Assembly: GCA_002344795.1 (NCBI GenBank)
Contig: DDUM01000024.1
Span: 24,460 to 37,450 of the forward strand
DNA length: 12,991 nt
Origin: Flammeovirgaceae bacterium UBA2338
Lineage (GTDB): Bacteria > Bacteroidota > Bacteroidia > Cytophagales > Cyclobacteriaceae
Reading direction: 5' to 3'
Shown: positions 6,770 through 12,991 of the stretch, in pieces
Layout: every line of letters starts with the position of its first letter
How positions within the stretch are numbered: position 1 is the stretch's first letter
The notes under the pieces: generated by a model
The model's database searches: none
Told to the model about the DNA's origin: nothing
Seen by the model: only the letters and a program-made list of their open reading frames with translations
Program-made: the position numbers and the translations under genes

Positions 6770-8056
6770 ATGTCTAAAACTGCAGAACTGAATATTGACG
6801 GAAAAACATATAGCCTACCTGTTTTCACAGGCACAGAGGACGAGGTAGCCATTGACATTGGAAAACTTCGCGATCAGTCCGGAGTAGTCACGCTGGATCC
6901 AGGCTATAAAAATACGGGTGCCACCAAAAGCGCGATCACTTATCTGGATGGTGATAATGGTATTTTAAGGTATCGCGGCTATTCTATTGAAGAGTTGGCG
7001 GAAAAGTCCACTTTTATTGAGGTAGCCTACTTACTTATTTTTGGTGAGTTGCCGGGCAAAGATCAACTTCAGCGGTTTCGAGATGACATCAAAACACATA
7101 CACTGGTACATGAGGATGTAAAGAAAATTCTGGATGGATTTCCTTCCACAGCCCATCCGATGGGTGTGCTGGCATCCCTCTTTTGTTCCCAGACCGCCTT
7201 CTATCCGGAGTCACTAGACCCTAACCGCGCATCAGAAAGTGTCTACATCAGCATCATTCGCTCGCTGGCCAAGATGCCAACTTTTGCAGCGTGGGCCTAT
7301 AAAAATACCATCGGTCACCCTGTCAACTACCCGGACAACTCATTGGAGTATTGCTCCCGGTTCATGAAGATGATGTTTGCACTTCCTGCCGAACAGTATC
7401 AACCAGACCCTGTCATTAGTTCGGCATTGGACAAATTACTCATCCTTCATGCTGATCATGAGCAAAACTGCTCTACCTCAACCGTAAGAATGGTAGGATC
7501 TTCACAAGCCAGTATCTATTCATCTATTTCAGCGGGTATCAATGCCCTGTGGGGACCTCTTCATGGAGGAGCCAATCAGGAAGTAATCCTGATGCTTGAA
7601 AGCATCGTGAAAGATGGTGGTAACATTGATAAGTGGATTGCGAAAGCAAAAGACAAAAACGATCCCTTCCGTTTGATGGGCTTTGGACACAGGGTGTATA
7701 AGAACTTTGATCCAAGGGCCAAGATCATAAAGAAAGCCGCTGATGATGTATTGGCGAAACTGGGCGTTAAAGATCCAATTTTGGATGTAGCAAGAAACCT
7801 GGAAGACATCGCCTTGCGTGATCCTTATTTTATCGAGCGCAAACTTTACCCTAACGTAGACTTCTATTCTGGAATCATATACCGAGCACTTGGAATACCC
7901 GTAGAAATGTTCACGGTAATGTTTGCTATAGGAAGACTTCCCGGGTGGATTGCTCAGTGGAAAGAGATGAGAGAGAATAAGGAGCCCATCGGAAGACCAA
8001 GACAGATTTATACCGGTCAAAAAGAACGCGCTTACATACCGATTACCAAAAGGTAG
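6770..8056 (+). CDS. gltA: Citrate synthase, type II
   Basis: Catalyses condensation of acetyl-CoA and oxaloacetate to citrate, the entry step of the TCA cycle. The 428-aa length, the small N-terminal beta domain (1-50) and the overall layout match the hexameric type II enzymes such as E. coli GltA (427 aa). The catalytic residues are all present: H265 in WGPLHGG, H307 in GFGHRVYKN and D364 in NVDFYSG, with the LHADHEQN segment (226-233) and the C-terminal RPRQIYTG. At the place of the NADH-reactive Cys206 of E. coli (STPCEPY) this protein has Ala207 (ALPAEQY), so that modification site is absent. The ATG is the only sensible start. A heptamer inverted array follows the stop and separates it from the acyl-CoA-binding protein gene, which also concerns acyl-CoA; the functional link is inference only. 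Confidence 0.97.
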   Translation: MSKTAELNIDGKTYSLPVFTGTEDEVAIDIGKLRDQSGVVTLDPGYKNTGATKSAITYLDGDNGILRYRGYSIEELAEKSTFIEVAYLLIFGELPGKDQLQRFRDDIKTHTLVHEDVKKILDGFPSTAHPMGVLASLFCSQTAFYPESLDPNRASESVYISIIRSLAKMPTFAAWAYKNTIGHPVNYPDNSLEYCSRFMKMMFALPAEQYQPDPVISSALDKLLILHADHEQNCSTSTVRMVGSSQASIYSSISAGINALWGPLHGGANQEVILMLESIVKDGGNIDKWIAKAKDKNDPFRLMGFGHRVYKNFDPRAKIIKKAADDVLAKLGVKDPILDVARNLEDIALRDPYFIERKLYPNVDFYSGIIYRALGIPVEMFTVMFAIGRLPGWIAQWKEMRENKEPIGRPRQIYTGQKERAYIPITKR

Positions 8057-8063
8057 GTTGTTC

Positions 8064-8130
8064 AATAGTCTAATAGTCCATAGTCTTTAGTCTATGGACT
8101 ATGGACTATGGACTGAAGACTAAGGACTAG
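8064..8130. repeat. Inverted array of 7-bp repeats, long hairpin
   Basis: Four GTC-ending units (GTC at 8068, 8076, 8083 and 8090) are followed by five GAC-starting units (GAC at 8097, 8104, 8111, 8118 and 8125), spaced 7 bp apart except for one 8-bp step. TATGGAC occurs three times in a row (8093-8113). The left arm 8074-8092 pairs with 8097-8115 around a TATG loop (16 Watson-Crick pairs, 2 G-T, 1 mismatch). It can instead pair with 8111-8129 (17 pairs, 1 G-T, 1 mismatch) around an 18-nt loop. It fills almost the whole gap between the citrate synthase stop and the ATG at 8138. It may act as a 3' end for gltA, a leader structure for the next gene, or a dispersed intergenic repeat. Confidence 0.85.
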
Positions 8131-8137
8131 AAAAAGA

Positions 8138-8401
8138 ATGAGTTTAACAGAAGATTTCAACAACGCTGTAAGTCAATCCAGGGAATTGACCAAGCGCCCT
8201 TCCAATGAAGAGTTACTTGAACTGTACTCGCTATTCAAGCAAGGGAGTGAAGGAGATGTTACGGGAGATCGCCCGGGCGGATTTGATTTCAAAGCCATTG
8301 CCAAGTATGATGCGTGGGCATCCCGGAAAGGACTTTCAAAAGAAGATGCCATGCAGCAGTACATCGATTTGATGAAAAAACTAAAGGAGCAATACCAGTA
8401 A
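8138..8401 (+). CDS. Acyl-CoA-binding protein (ACBP)
   Basis: An 87-aa cytoplasmic protein of the ACBP family, the usual length for a single-domain four-helix ACBP. It binds long-chain acyl-CoA esters and buffers or carries them. All the ligand contacts known from bovine ACBP are present two positions later: Y30 and K34 in LYSLFKQGSEGD, K56 in FKAIAKYDAW, and Y75 in QQYIDLM. The PGGFD turn and the ASRKGLSKEDA segment are also family hallmarks. ACBP is nearly universal in eukaryotes and patchy in bacteria. The ATG is 8 nt after the heptamer hairpin, with AGAAAAAGA as the only possible ribosome-binding sequence. Its stop is 3 nt before the next gene, so co-transcription with rsmE is likely. Confidence 0.95.
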   Translation: MSLTEDFNNAVSQSRELTKRPSNEELLELYSLFKQGSEGDVTGDRPGGFDFKAIAKYDAWASRKGLSKEDAMQQYIDLMKKLKEQYQ

Positions 8402-8404
8402 GTC

Positions 8405-9097
8405 TTGCCAATCTTTTACCAGCCACTTATTCCAGAGGGTACCCATTCCCTTGATCAGGAGGAGGCACGTCATGCGACCAAAGTCTTACGGCTGCAAAGT
8501 GGCGATCCGCTTGAGCTCACCGATGGTAAAGGGAATTTATACAAAGCTGTTATAACGGAGTTATCGAAGTCGGCCTGTCATTTCTCAATTAACGAAACGG
8601 TATCTGTACCCAGGAGGAAATACTCCATACACATTGCCATAGCACCTACAAAAAACATCGATCGCATTGAGTGGTTTGTAGAGAAGGCGACAGAAATGGG
8701 CATTGACAAAATCAGTTTTATTCAGTGCAAAAATTCTGAAAGAAAGGTTGTCAACATGGAGCGGATCGCAAAAAAAGCTGTAAGTGCCATGAAGCAATCC
8801 GGGCAAGCCTGGCTTCCCGACTTGCGTCCGATCTGCCCATTCGATACAATCCTTGATGAACCTTGTGATCAAAAATATATTGCTTATGTTGATCAATCCA
8901 ACACAAGACATCTTAAGGAGGCGCCTCTTCAATCCAATTACCTGGTGTTGATTGGACCAGAAGGAGATTTTACACAGCAGGAAATCCATTCAGCGACCGG
9001 CAAAGGATTTCAAAAAATAAGCCTGGGCACCACCACCCTGCGCACCGAAACGGCAGGGATAGTTGCCTGTCATACTTTACATCTGATCAATGGCTGA
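8405..9097 (+). CDS. rsmE: 16S rRNA (uracil-1498-N3)-methyltransferase RsmE
   Basis: A SPOUT-class methyltransferase that uses S-adenosylmethionine to methylate U1498 of 16S rRNA near the decoding centre. Its 230 aa contain an N-terminal PUA-like RNA-binding part (about 1-70, PIFYQP at the start) and a C-terminal trefoil knot. Family motifs are EKATEMGI (93-100), MKQSGQAWLP (129-138), LIGPEGDFT (182-190) and LRTETAG (212-218). The start is TTG at 8405; the next in-frame Met, inside EKATEMGI, would delete a third of the protein, and the PIFYQP segment is where RsmE proteins normally begin. AAGGAG at 8384-8389 lies 15 nt before the TTG, rather far. With only 3 nt between the preceding stop and this start, translational coupling to the ACBP gene is likely. 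Confidence 0.95.
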   Translation: MPIFYQPLIPEGTHSLDQEEARHATKVLRLQSGDPLELTDGKGNLYKAVITELSKSACHFSINETVSVPRRKYSIHIAIAPTKNIDRIEWFVEKATEMGIDKISFIQCKNSERKVVNMERIAKKAVSAMKQSGQAWLPDLRPICPFDTILDEPCDQKYIAYVDQSNTRHLKEAPLQSNYLVLIGPEGDFTQQEIHSATGKGFQKISLGTTTLRTETAGIVACHTLHLING

Positions 9098-9116
9098 AAG
9101 TTTCCGGAAGGATAAT

Positions 9117-9124
9117 TATCTTAG
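9117..9124 (+). promoter_or_regulatory. Candidate -7 box for ligA
   Basis: TATCTTAG, identical to the box before the GGT-like gene, lies 18 nt before the ligA ATG and 19 nt after the rsmE stop. A CTG (9094-9096) at 20-nt spacing is a one-mismatch -33 TTG. It suggests ligA has its own promoter besides read-through. Confidence 0.35.
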
Positions 9125-9142
9125 CACACTTCAAGCTATTGC

Positions 9143-11152
9143 ATGACCACTACAGAAGCAAAAAAGGAAATCGCCCGACTATCAGAGGTTATTGAACATC
9201 ACAACAACCTTTACTATCAGCAGCACAAAACAGAAATATCAGATTACGACTTTGATCAGCTCCTGAAGCAACTCGCTGAGCTGGAGGAACAATTCCCTGA
9301 TTTGCGCCAGCCCGACTCCCCTACCCAGCGCGTAGGTGGATCAATCACCAAGAATTTTGAAACCGTTGTCCATCAATACCCCATGCTCAGTTTGGGCAAC
9401 ACGTACTCTATAGAAGAATTGGAAGAGTTTGATAAGCGGGTGAGCAAAGGACTGGGCAATGAACCCTATGAATATTTCTGCGAACTGAAATTCGATGGTG
9501 TTTCCATTTCGCTGATTTATGAAAATGGTATCCTCGTCAAGGGCGTAACCCGTGGAGATGGAGTACGAGGCGATGATGTAACGGCCAATGTAAAAACCAT
9601 CAGGAGTATTCCATTAAAAATAAAAGGGACTGATGTTCCCAAACAATTTGAAGTGAGAGGTGAAGTGTTTTTGTCCCGATCTGTGTTCAATCAGCTCAAT
9701 AAAGACAGAGAAGACATTGGTGAAGAAGTGTATGCCAACGCAAGGAACACCGCCTCAGGCACACTAAAAATGCAAAACTCCGGAGAGGTCGCAAGAAGGA
9801 AACTGGATTGCTATGTTTATTATCTGTTAGGTGAAAACCTTGGTGCGGAGACGCACGCAGCGGCTATTGCTCAATTAGAATCGTGGGGGTTCAATGTATC
9901 GGATACTTACGCGAAAGCCAAGACCATCAATAAAGTATTTGATTACATCAACAGTTGGGAGAAAAAGAGATTGGACCTTCCTCTTGAAACAGACGGGGTG
10001 GTCATAAAAATCAATAGTCTTTTACAACAAAGAAAACTCGGCTTTACTGCCAAGAGTCCGAGGTGGGCCATATCGTATAAGTACAAAGCAGAAAGTCAGA
10101 GTACATTGTTAAAGGATGTCACCTATCAGGTGGGCAGAACGGGTGCGATCACTCCGGTGGCAGAGCTCCAGCCGGTACAACTCTCAGGCACTACCGTGAA
10201 GCGCGCTTCGTTACACAACGCCAACGAAATTGAACGCCTTGACTTGCGCATTGGCGATTATGTGTTTGTTGAAAAAGGAGGAGAAATTATTCCTAAAGTA
10301 ACATCGGTTGACCTCAGTAAAAGAGATAAAAAAAAGAGCCAGCCCATCAAATACATTACTCATTGTCCGGAATGCAAAACAGCATTAATAAGGCAAGAAG
10401 GAGAGGCTGCGCACTACTGCCCTAATGACAAAGGTTGCCCTCCCCAGATTAAAGGAAGAATCGAGCATTTCATTCAGCGCAAAGCAATGGATATTGACTC
10501 ATTGGGTGAAAAAACGATCAACCAACTCTATCAACTTGATCTGGTAAAATCACCAGCCGATTTATATGATCTTACAAAAGAAGACTTAGCAAAATTGGAG
10601 GGCTTTAAGGAACTCTCCATTAAGAACTTGCTCAATGGTATTGAGAAATCAAAAGAGGCACCCTTTGAAGCAGTACTGTTTGCGTTGGGTATACGGTATG
10701 TAGGTAAGACGGTAGCTGAGAAGCTTGCGAACTACTTCAAAACGATGGATGCGCTCTCTTCTGCCTCCTATGACACATTACTGGAAGTACCAGAGGTGGG
10801 GGAAAAAATTGCAGAGAGTCTGGTCAAATATTTCAAAGACAAACAGAGTCAAAATGAAATTGCAAGACTTCAAAAGGCAGGGCTTCAATTTACCCTGGTT
10901 GAAAAGGAACAAAATAAGTTGAGCAATTCCCTGGACAACAAATCCTTTGTGATTTCAGGTGTGTTTGAAAAATACGGACGAGACGAGCTAAAGGCATTGA
11001 TCCTGGCGCATGGAGGTCGTGTTCTTTCCGGAGTTTCAGGGCAATTGGATTATTTGTTGGCTGGTGATAATATGGGGCCTGCAAAGAGGCAGAAAGCCGA
11101 AAAGCTCGGTGTTCAAATTATAACAGAGAAAGAATTCGAGCAGATGCTTTGA
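9143..11152 (+). CDS. ligA: NAD+-dependent DNA ligase LigA
   Basis: Seals 3'-OH/5'-phosphate nicks using NAD+, needed for Okazaki fragment joining and repair. The 669 aa carry every domain in order. The NAD-binding Ia domain includes Y24/Y25 and D34/Y35/D36. The adenylation domain has the AMP-accepting lysine K116 in CELKFDG, then SGTLKMQ (205-211), DGVVIKI with K289, and YKYKAE with K313. An OB fold follows (about 325-400). The zinc finger is C408, C411, C426 and C432. The HhH repeats run to about 585, with GIRYVGKTVAEKLA typical, and a BRCT domain ends the protein (about 592-669, with FVISGVFEK and GPAKRQKAEKLG). Length and motifs match bacterial LigA. The ATG is the first in frame. An 8-bp hairpin overlaps the stop. 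The next gene starts 58 nt later on the same strand. Confidence 0.98.
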   Translation: MTTTEAKKEIARLSEVIEHHNNLYYQQHKTEISDYDFDQLLKQLAELEEQFPDLRQPDSPTQRVGGSITKNFETVVHQYPMLSLGNTYSIEELEEFDKRVSKGLGNEPYEYFCELKFDGVSISLIYENGILVKGVTRGDGVRGDDVTANVKTIRSIPLKIKGTDVPKQFEVRGEVFLSRSVFNQLNKDREDIGEEVYANARNTASGTLKMQNSGEVARRKLDCYVYYLLGENLGAETHAAAIAQLESWGFNVSDTYAKAKTINKVFDYINSWEKKRLDLPLETDGVVIKINSLLQQRKLGFTAKSPRWAISYKYKAESQSTLLKDVTYQVGRTGAITPVAELQPVQLSGTTVKRASLHNANEIERLDLRIGDYVFVEKGGEIIPKVTSVDLSKRDKKKSQPIKYITHCPECKTALIRQEGEAAHYCPNDKGCPPQIKGRIEHFIQRKAMDIDSLGEKTINQLYQLDLVKSPADLYDLTKEDLAKLEGFKELSIKNLLNGIEKSKEAPFEAVLFALGIRYVGKTVAEKLANYFKTMDALSSASYDTLLEVPEVGEKIAESLVKYFKDKQSQNEIARLQKAGLQFTLVEKEQNKLSNSLDNKSFVISGVFEKYGRDELKALILAHGGRVLSGVSGQLDYLLAGDNMGPAKRQKAEKLGVQIITEKEFEQML

Positions 11153-11171
11153 AATTTTGACTATTTCAAAG
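11147..11171 (+). terminator. Hairpin overlapping the ligA stop codon
   Basis: CTTTGAAA (11147-11154) and TTTCAAAG (11164-11171) are exact reverse complements around a 9-nt loop. The TGA stop at 11150-11152 is inside the left arm. The stem is A/T-rich and is not followed by a T-run, so complete termination is doubtful. It may protect the mRNA 3' end or reduce read-through into the next gene. Confidence 0.4.
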
Positions 11172-11210
11172 AAATGGTGAATTTGCAGGATAGTCTATAA
11201 CGGTACCAGC

Positions 11211-11720
11211 TTGTTTAGAAATCACTTTCTGCATTTAAGAACAAATTCAGCATTAAAGAGCAATAAGAGTTTGCGCTCAAGCATACCTTACCAGCAGGCA
11301 CTTTCTATTGGTATCCTATTCAGTGTGGAAGACAAGCAAAAGCATGAGGCCATAAAGGATTTCATCAAGCAACTTCAGCAGGATGGTAAAAAAGTAACGG
11401 TACTGGAATTTCTCCCTAAGCAGAAGGAAAATTACGAGTTCCTGTTTGATTTCTTTACCACAAAGGATCTCTCCTTTTGGGGGAAGGTAAACTCTCCGGA
11501 TGCAGATAAGTTTATGGAGATGCCCTTCGACTATCTTTACTGTATTGATAACACATCTAATCCGTTGATCATGCATCTCCTTGCCAAAAGCAAGGCAAAG
11601 TGCAGAATTGGAAAGTTTTCCAAACAAGACAATGCCTTCTTTGAGCTGATGATTGAACAAAATGGTTCGGTTAAAAACCTCATCGATAGCATGTACAAGT
11701 ACTCAAAGCAACTTAAGTAA
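11211..11720 (+). CDS. DUF6913-like protein of unknown function
   Basis: A 169-aa soluble protein with no signal peptide or membrane helix. The layout resembles the Bacteroidota family DUF6913: a basic N-terminus with Arg/Lys/Ser (1-27), an SIGILFS strand (32-38), a KKVTVLEFLP strand (60-69), LSFWGKV (87-93), then DYLYCIDNTSNPLIMHLLAKSKAKCRIG (about 107-134). I make this match from memory and with moderate certainty; no reaction is known to me. The start is TTG at 11211. There is an in-frame stop at 11178-11180 and no in-frame ATG until residue 102, so a non-ATG start is required, though ATT 11181 or TTG 11271 could serve instead. It sits between ligA and dapA on the same strand, 58 and 42 nt away. 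A short inverted repeat follows the stop. Confidence 0.8.
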   Translation: MFRNHFLHLRTNSALKSNKSLRSSIPYQQALSIGILFSVEDKQKHEAIKDFIKQLQQDGKKVTVLEFLPKQKENYEFLFDFFTTKDLSFWGKVNSPDADKFMEMPFDYLYCIDNTSNPLIMHLLAKSKAKCRIGKFSKQDNAFFELMIEQNGSVKNLIDSMYKYSKQLK

Positions 11721-11726
11721 GTTCAC

Positions 11727-11747
11727 GCTCCTGGTTAGTACAGGAGC
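11727..11747 (+). promoter_or_regulatory. 7-bp perfect hairpin in the dapA leader
   Basis: GCTCCTG (11727-11733) and CAGGAGC (11741-11747) pair exactly around a 7-nt loop, with five G-C pairs. It begins 6 nt after the upstream stop codon and ends 15 nt before the dapA ATG. There is no T-run, so it is a leader structure or weak terminator more than a classic one. The AGGAG sequence within the right arm (11742-11746) is 16 nt from the ATG, so folding would hide a possible, somewhat distant, ribosome-binding site. Confidence 0.4.
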
Positions 11748-11762
11748 ACAAACCAAATTTTC

Positions 11763-12647
11763 ATGAAAAAATTAGAGGGGACAGGCGTAGCATTAGTAAC
11801 ACCATTCAACAAGAAAAAAGAAATAGACTTTCAAGGTCTGGAGAACCTGCTCATCCACACTGCTAAGGGTGTGGATTATTATGTAGTAATGGGCACCACA
11901 GGTGAATCCGCGACATTGAGTCACGATGAAAAATTAGCTGTACTTGATTTTGTGAAGAAACACAATCCTAAAAAATTACCCATTGTGTATGGGATTGGAG
12001 GAAACAATACGCAGCAAGTGGTTGAGTCGATAATAGAAGCACCCCTAAAAGGAGTAGATGCCATACTTTCTGTAAGTCCTTATTACAACAAACCATCTCA
12101 GGAAGGGATATATCAGCACTTCAAAGCAATAGCTACAGCATCTCCACTTCCCATAGTACTGTATAATGTACCTGGAAGAACTGCTTCTAACATAACAGCT
12201 GCCACTACCTTAAGACTTTCTGCATTGCCAAAAATTGTTGCGGTGAAAGAAGCATCCGGAAACCTGGAGCAGTGCATGAATATCGCCAGTCACAAACCAA
12301 AAGACTTTTCGCTCATCTCCGGTGACGACCTTCTTACTTCCTCTTTCTATGCAATGGGCGGAGCGGGTGTAATTTCTGTATTGGCCAATGCCTTTCCACT
12401 GGTTTTTAAATCAATAAAAGATTATAGTGTAAAAGGTGATTGTAGAAAAAGCGCAACAGAACAATTCAAATTGCTGGATATTAACAGCACAATGTATGAA
12501 GAGAGTAATCCGGTAGGATTGAAGGTAGTTTTGAGGGAATTAGGAATATGTGAGGAGTATACAAGACTCCCTTTGGCTACGGCTTCTAAATCACTTCAAA
12601 AACGAATCATTGAGTTGATGAAACCCTTAGTAACAAAGAAAGGATAG
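11763..12647 (+). CDS. dapA: 4-hydroxy-tetrahydrodipicolinate synthase DapA
   Basis: Condenses pyruvate with L-aspartate semialdehyde, the first committed step to meso-diaminopimelate and lysine. The 294-aa (beta/alpha)8 barrel has the Schiff-base lysine K162 in AVKEASGN, the catalytic triad T46 (GTTGESATL), Y108 (SPYYNKPSQEG) and Y134 (LYNVPGR), and the substrate-binding R139. Length and motifs match E. coli DapA closely. At the lysine feedback site, E. coli H56 and E84 correspond by ungapped local alignment to K57 and Q85 here, while H53 and N80 are kept (H54, N81). These changes suggest weak or no lysine inhibition, which is an inference. The ATG at 11763 has an A/T-rich leader with a small hairpin. 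It probably ends the ligA-DUF6913-dapA series, since a hairpin covers its stop and the next gene is convergent. Confidence 0.97.
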   Translation: MKKLEGTGVALVTPFNKKKEIDFQGLENLLIHTAKGVDYYVVMGTTGESATLSHDEKLAVLDFVKKHNPKKLPIVYGIGGNNTQQVVESIIEAPLKGVDAILSVSPYYNKPSQEGIYQHFKAIATASPLPIVLYNVPGRTASNITAATTLRLSALPKIVAVKEASGNLEQCMNIASHKPKDFSLISGDDLLTSSFYAMGGAGVISVLANAFPLVFKSIKDYSVKGDCRKSATEQFKLLDINSTMYEESNPVGLKVVLRELGICEEYTRLPLATASKSLQKRIIELMKPLVTKKG

Positions 12648-12670
12648 TTCTAGAATAGAACTATCCCTTC
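12638..12670. terminator. Long hairpin over the dapA stop, probable shared terminator
   Basis: GGATAGTTCT (12642-12651) and AGAACTATCC (12657-12666) form a perfect 10-bp stem with a 5-nt loop. After one A-C mismatch, three more pairs follow (12638-12640 with 12668-12670). The dapA TAG at 12645-12647 is within the left arm. It stands between the convergent dapA and H1-like genes. There is no long T-run, so termination is inferred from position and stem strength. Confidence 0.6.
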
Positions 12671-12695
12671 TCAATCAGTTACACATTTAATGCGA

Positions 12696-12875
12696 CTACT
12701 GAGGTTTATTCTTTAATTCCTGAACTTCAGCCCTGATAGCTTGAGCCAGATTCTTGAGATCCTGCATCCCTTTTCTTACTCTAGTTCCAGCAGCGCTGTT
12801 TGCCTTATTATAGAATTTGTCAGCGTCTCCTTCGATAGAAGCAATCAGTTCTTTAAGCTCTTCAAATTTTTTCAT
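12696..12875 (-). CDS. Histone H1-like protein, Hc1 type (59 aa)
   Basis: Translation of this short minus-strand frame gives a 59-aa protein, MKKFEELKELIASIEGDADK onward, ending KNKPQ then TAG. It fits the Bacteroidota version of the Hc1 (chlamydial histone H1-like) family: an N-terminal amphipathic helix (2-14), an FYNKAN segment (21-26), the hallmark SAAGTRVRKGMQDLKNLAQ (27-45), and an IRAEVQELK end (47-55). It is expected to bind DNA through its basic residues and contribute to nucleoid structure. It lacks the long Lys-rich tail of chlamydial Hc1. The ATG at 12875 is the natural start, with the A/T-rich leader usual here. The gene is convergent with dapA, with a hairpin between them, and a candidate promoter lies 39 nt upstream. 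It has nothing in sequence in common with the Lys/Ala-repeat protein at 5239-5580. Confidence 0.9.
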   Translation of the reverse strand: MKKFEELKELIASIEGDADKFYNKANSAAGTRVRKGMQDLKNLAQAIRAEVQELKNKPQ

Positions 12876-12913
12876 TTGTATAGGATTTTAAATTAATAGT
12901 TGAATTCCTTAGG

Positions 12914-12942
12914 CCAATTTAAAGAAAAACGGCTAAAAACAA
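12914..12942 (-). promoter_or_regulatory. Candidate promoter of the Hc1-type gene
   Basis: On the minus strand TTG (12942-12940) is followed after 18 nt by TAAATTGG (12921-12914), a fair match to the Bacteroidota TTG/TAnnTTTG arrangement. It would give a leader of about 35 nt that is rich in A and T. The rest of 12943-12991 is A/T-rich and shows nothing I recognise. Confidence 0.35.
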
Positions 12943-12991
12943 GCGATAAACCTATTTTTTAGATTTAAAACCCTATTTAAACTACTCCTTT

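Noticed and set aside
8064..8130. Possible CRISPR array or insertion sequence end
   Set aside because: The units are 7 bp with no spacers, inverted about a centre, and no cas or transposase gene is near. It is a short-repeat hairpin array.

Overview
The window looks like chromosomal DNA of a Bacteroidota bacterium, most likely order Cytophagales. It has moderate GC, A-rich leaders with little Shine-Dalgarno sequence, TAnnTTnG-type -7 boxes, an Hc1-type histone H1-like protein, a DUF6913-like protein, and an order dominated by housekeeping genes. I see no rRNA, tRNA, CRISPR array, phage or insertion sequence. The genus is an inference from gene content only.

Left part (1-5238). A minus-strand MsbA-type ABC exporter (173-1915) is followed by a 132-bp copy of its own 3' end at the window edge; the two copies differ at seven bases and all seven changes are synonymous. 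Diverging from the exporter is a class V aminotransferase of the cysteine-desulfurase-like VC1184 type that lacks the sulfur-accepting cysteine (2144-3373). Only 3 nt separate its stop codon from that of a convergent gamma-glutamyltransferase-family lipoprotein (3377-5008). That protein keeps the nucleophile threonine but has lost the residues that recognise gamma-glutamyl groups in the E. coli enzyme.

Middle part (5239-8137). A very basic Lys/Ala-repeat histone H1-like protein is followed by a textbook bidirectional terminator. Next come a membrane-anchored SPFH/prohibitin-like protein and a type II citrate synthase. Between the citrate synthase gene and the acyl-CoA-binding protein gene lies an inverted array of 7-bp units able to fold into long hairpins in two registers.

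Right part (8138-12991). A compact co-directional series runs acyl-CoA-binding protein, RsmE (TTG start, 3 nt after the preceding stop), LigA, a DUF6913-like protein (TTG start) and DapA. Hairpins overlap the stop codons of ligA and dapA. A 59-aa Hc1-type histone H1-like gene (12696-12875, minus strand) closes the window; it is short and easily missed.

Functionally the region mixes central metabolism (citrate synthase, acyl-CoA buffering, lysine/meso-diaminopimelate synthesis), replication and repair (LigA), ribosome maturation (RsmE), nucleoid packaging (two unrelated H1-like proteins) and envelope functions (ABC exporter, SPFH protein, GGT-like lipoprotein). I found no clear new defence or mobile system. 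The best leads are the GGT-like enzyme with an altered pocket, the heptamer hairpin array, and the synonymous-only duplicated gene end.
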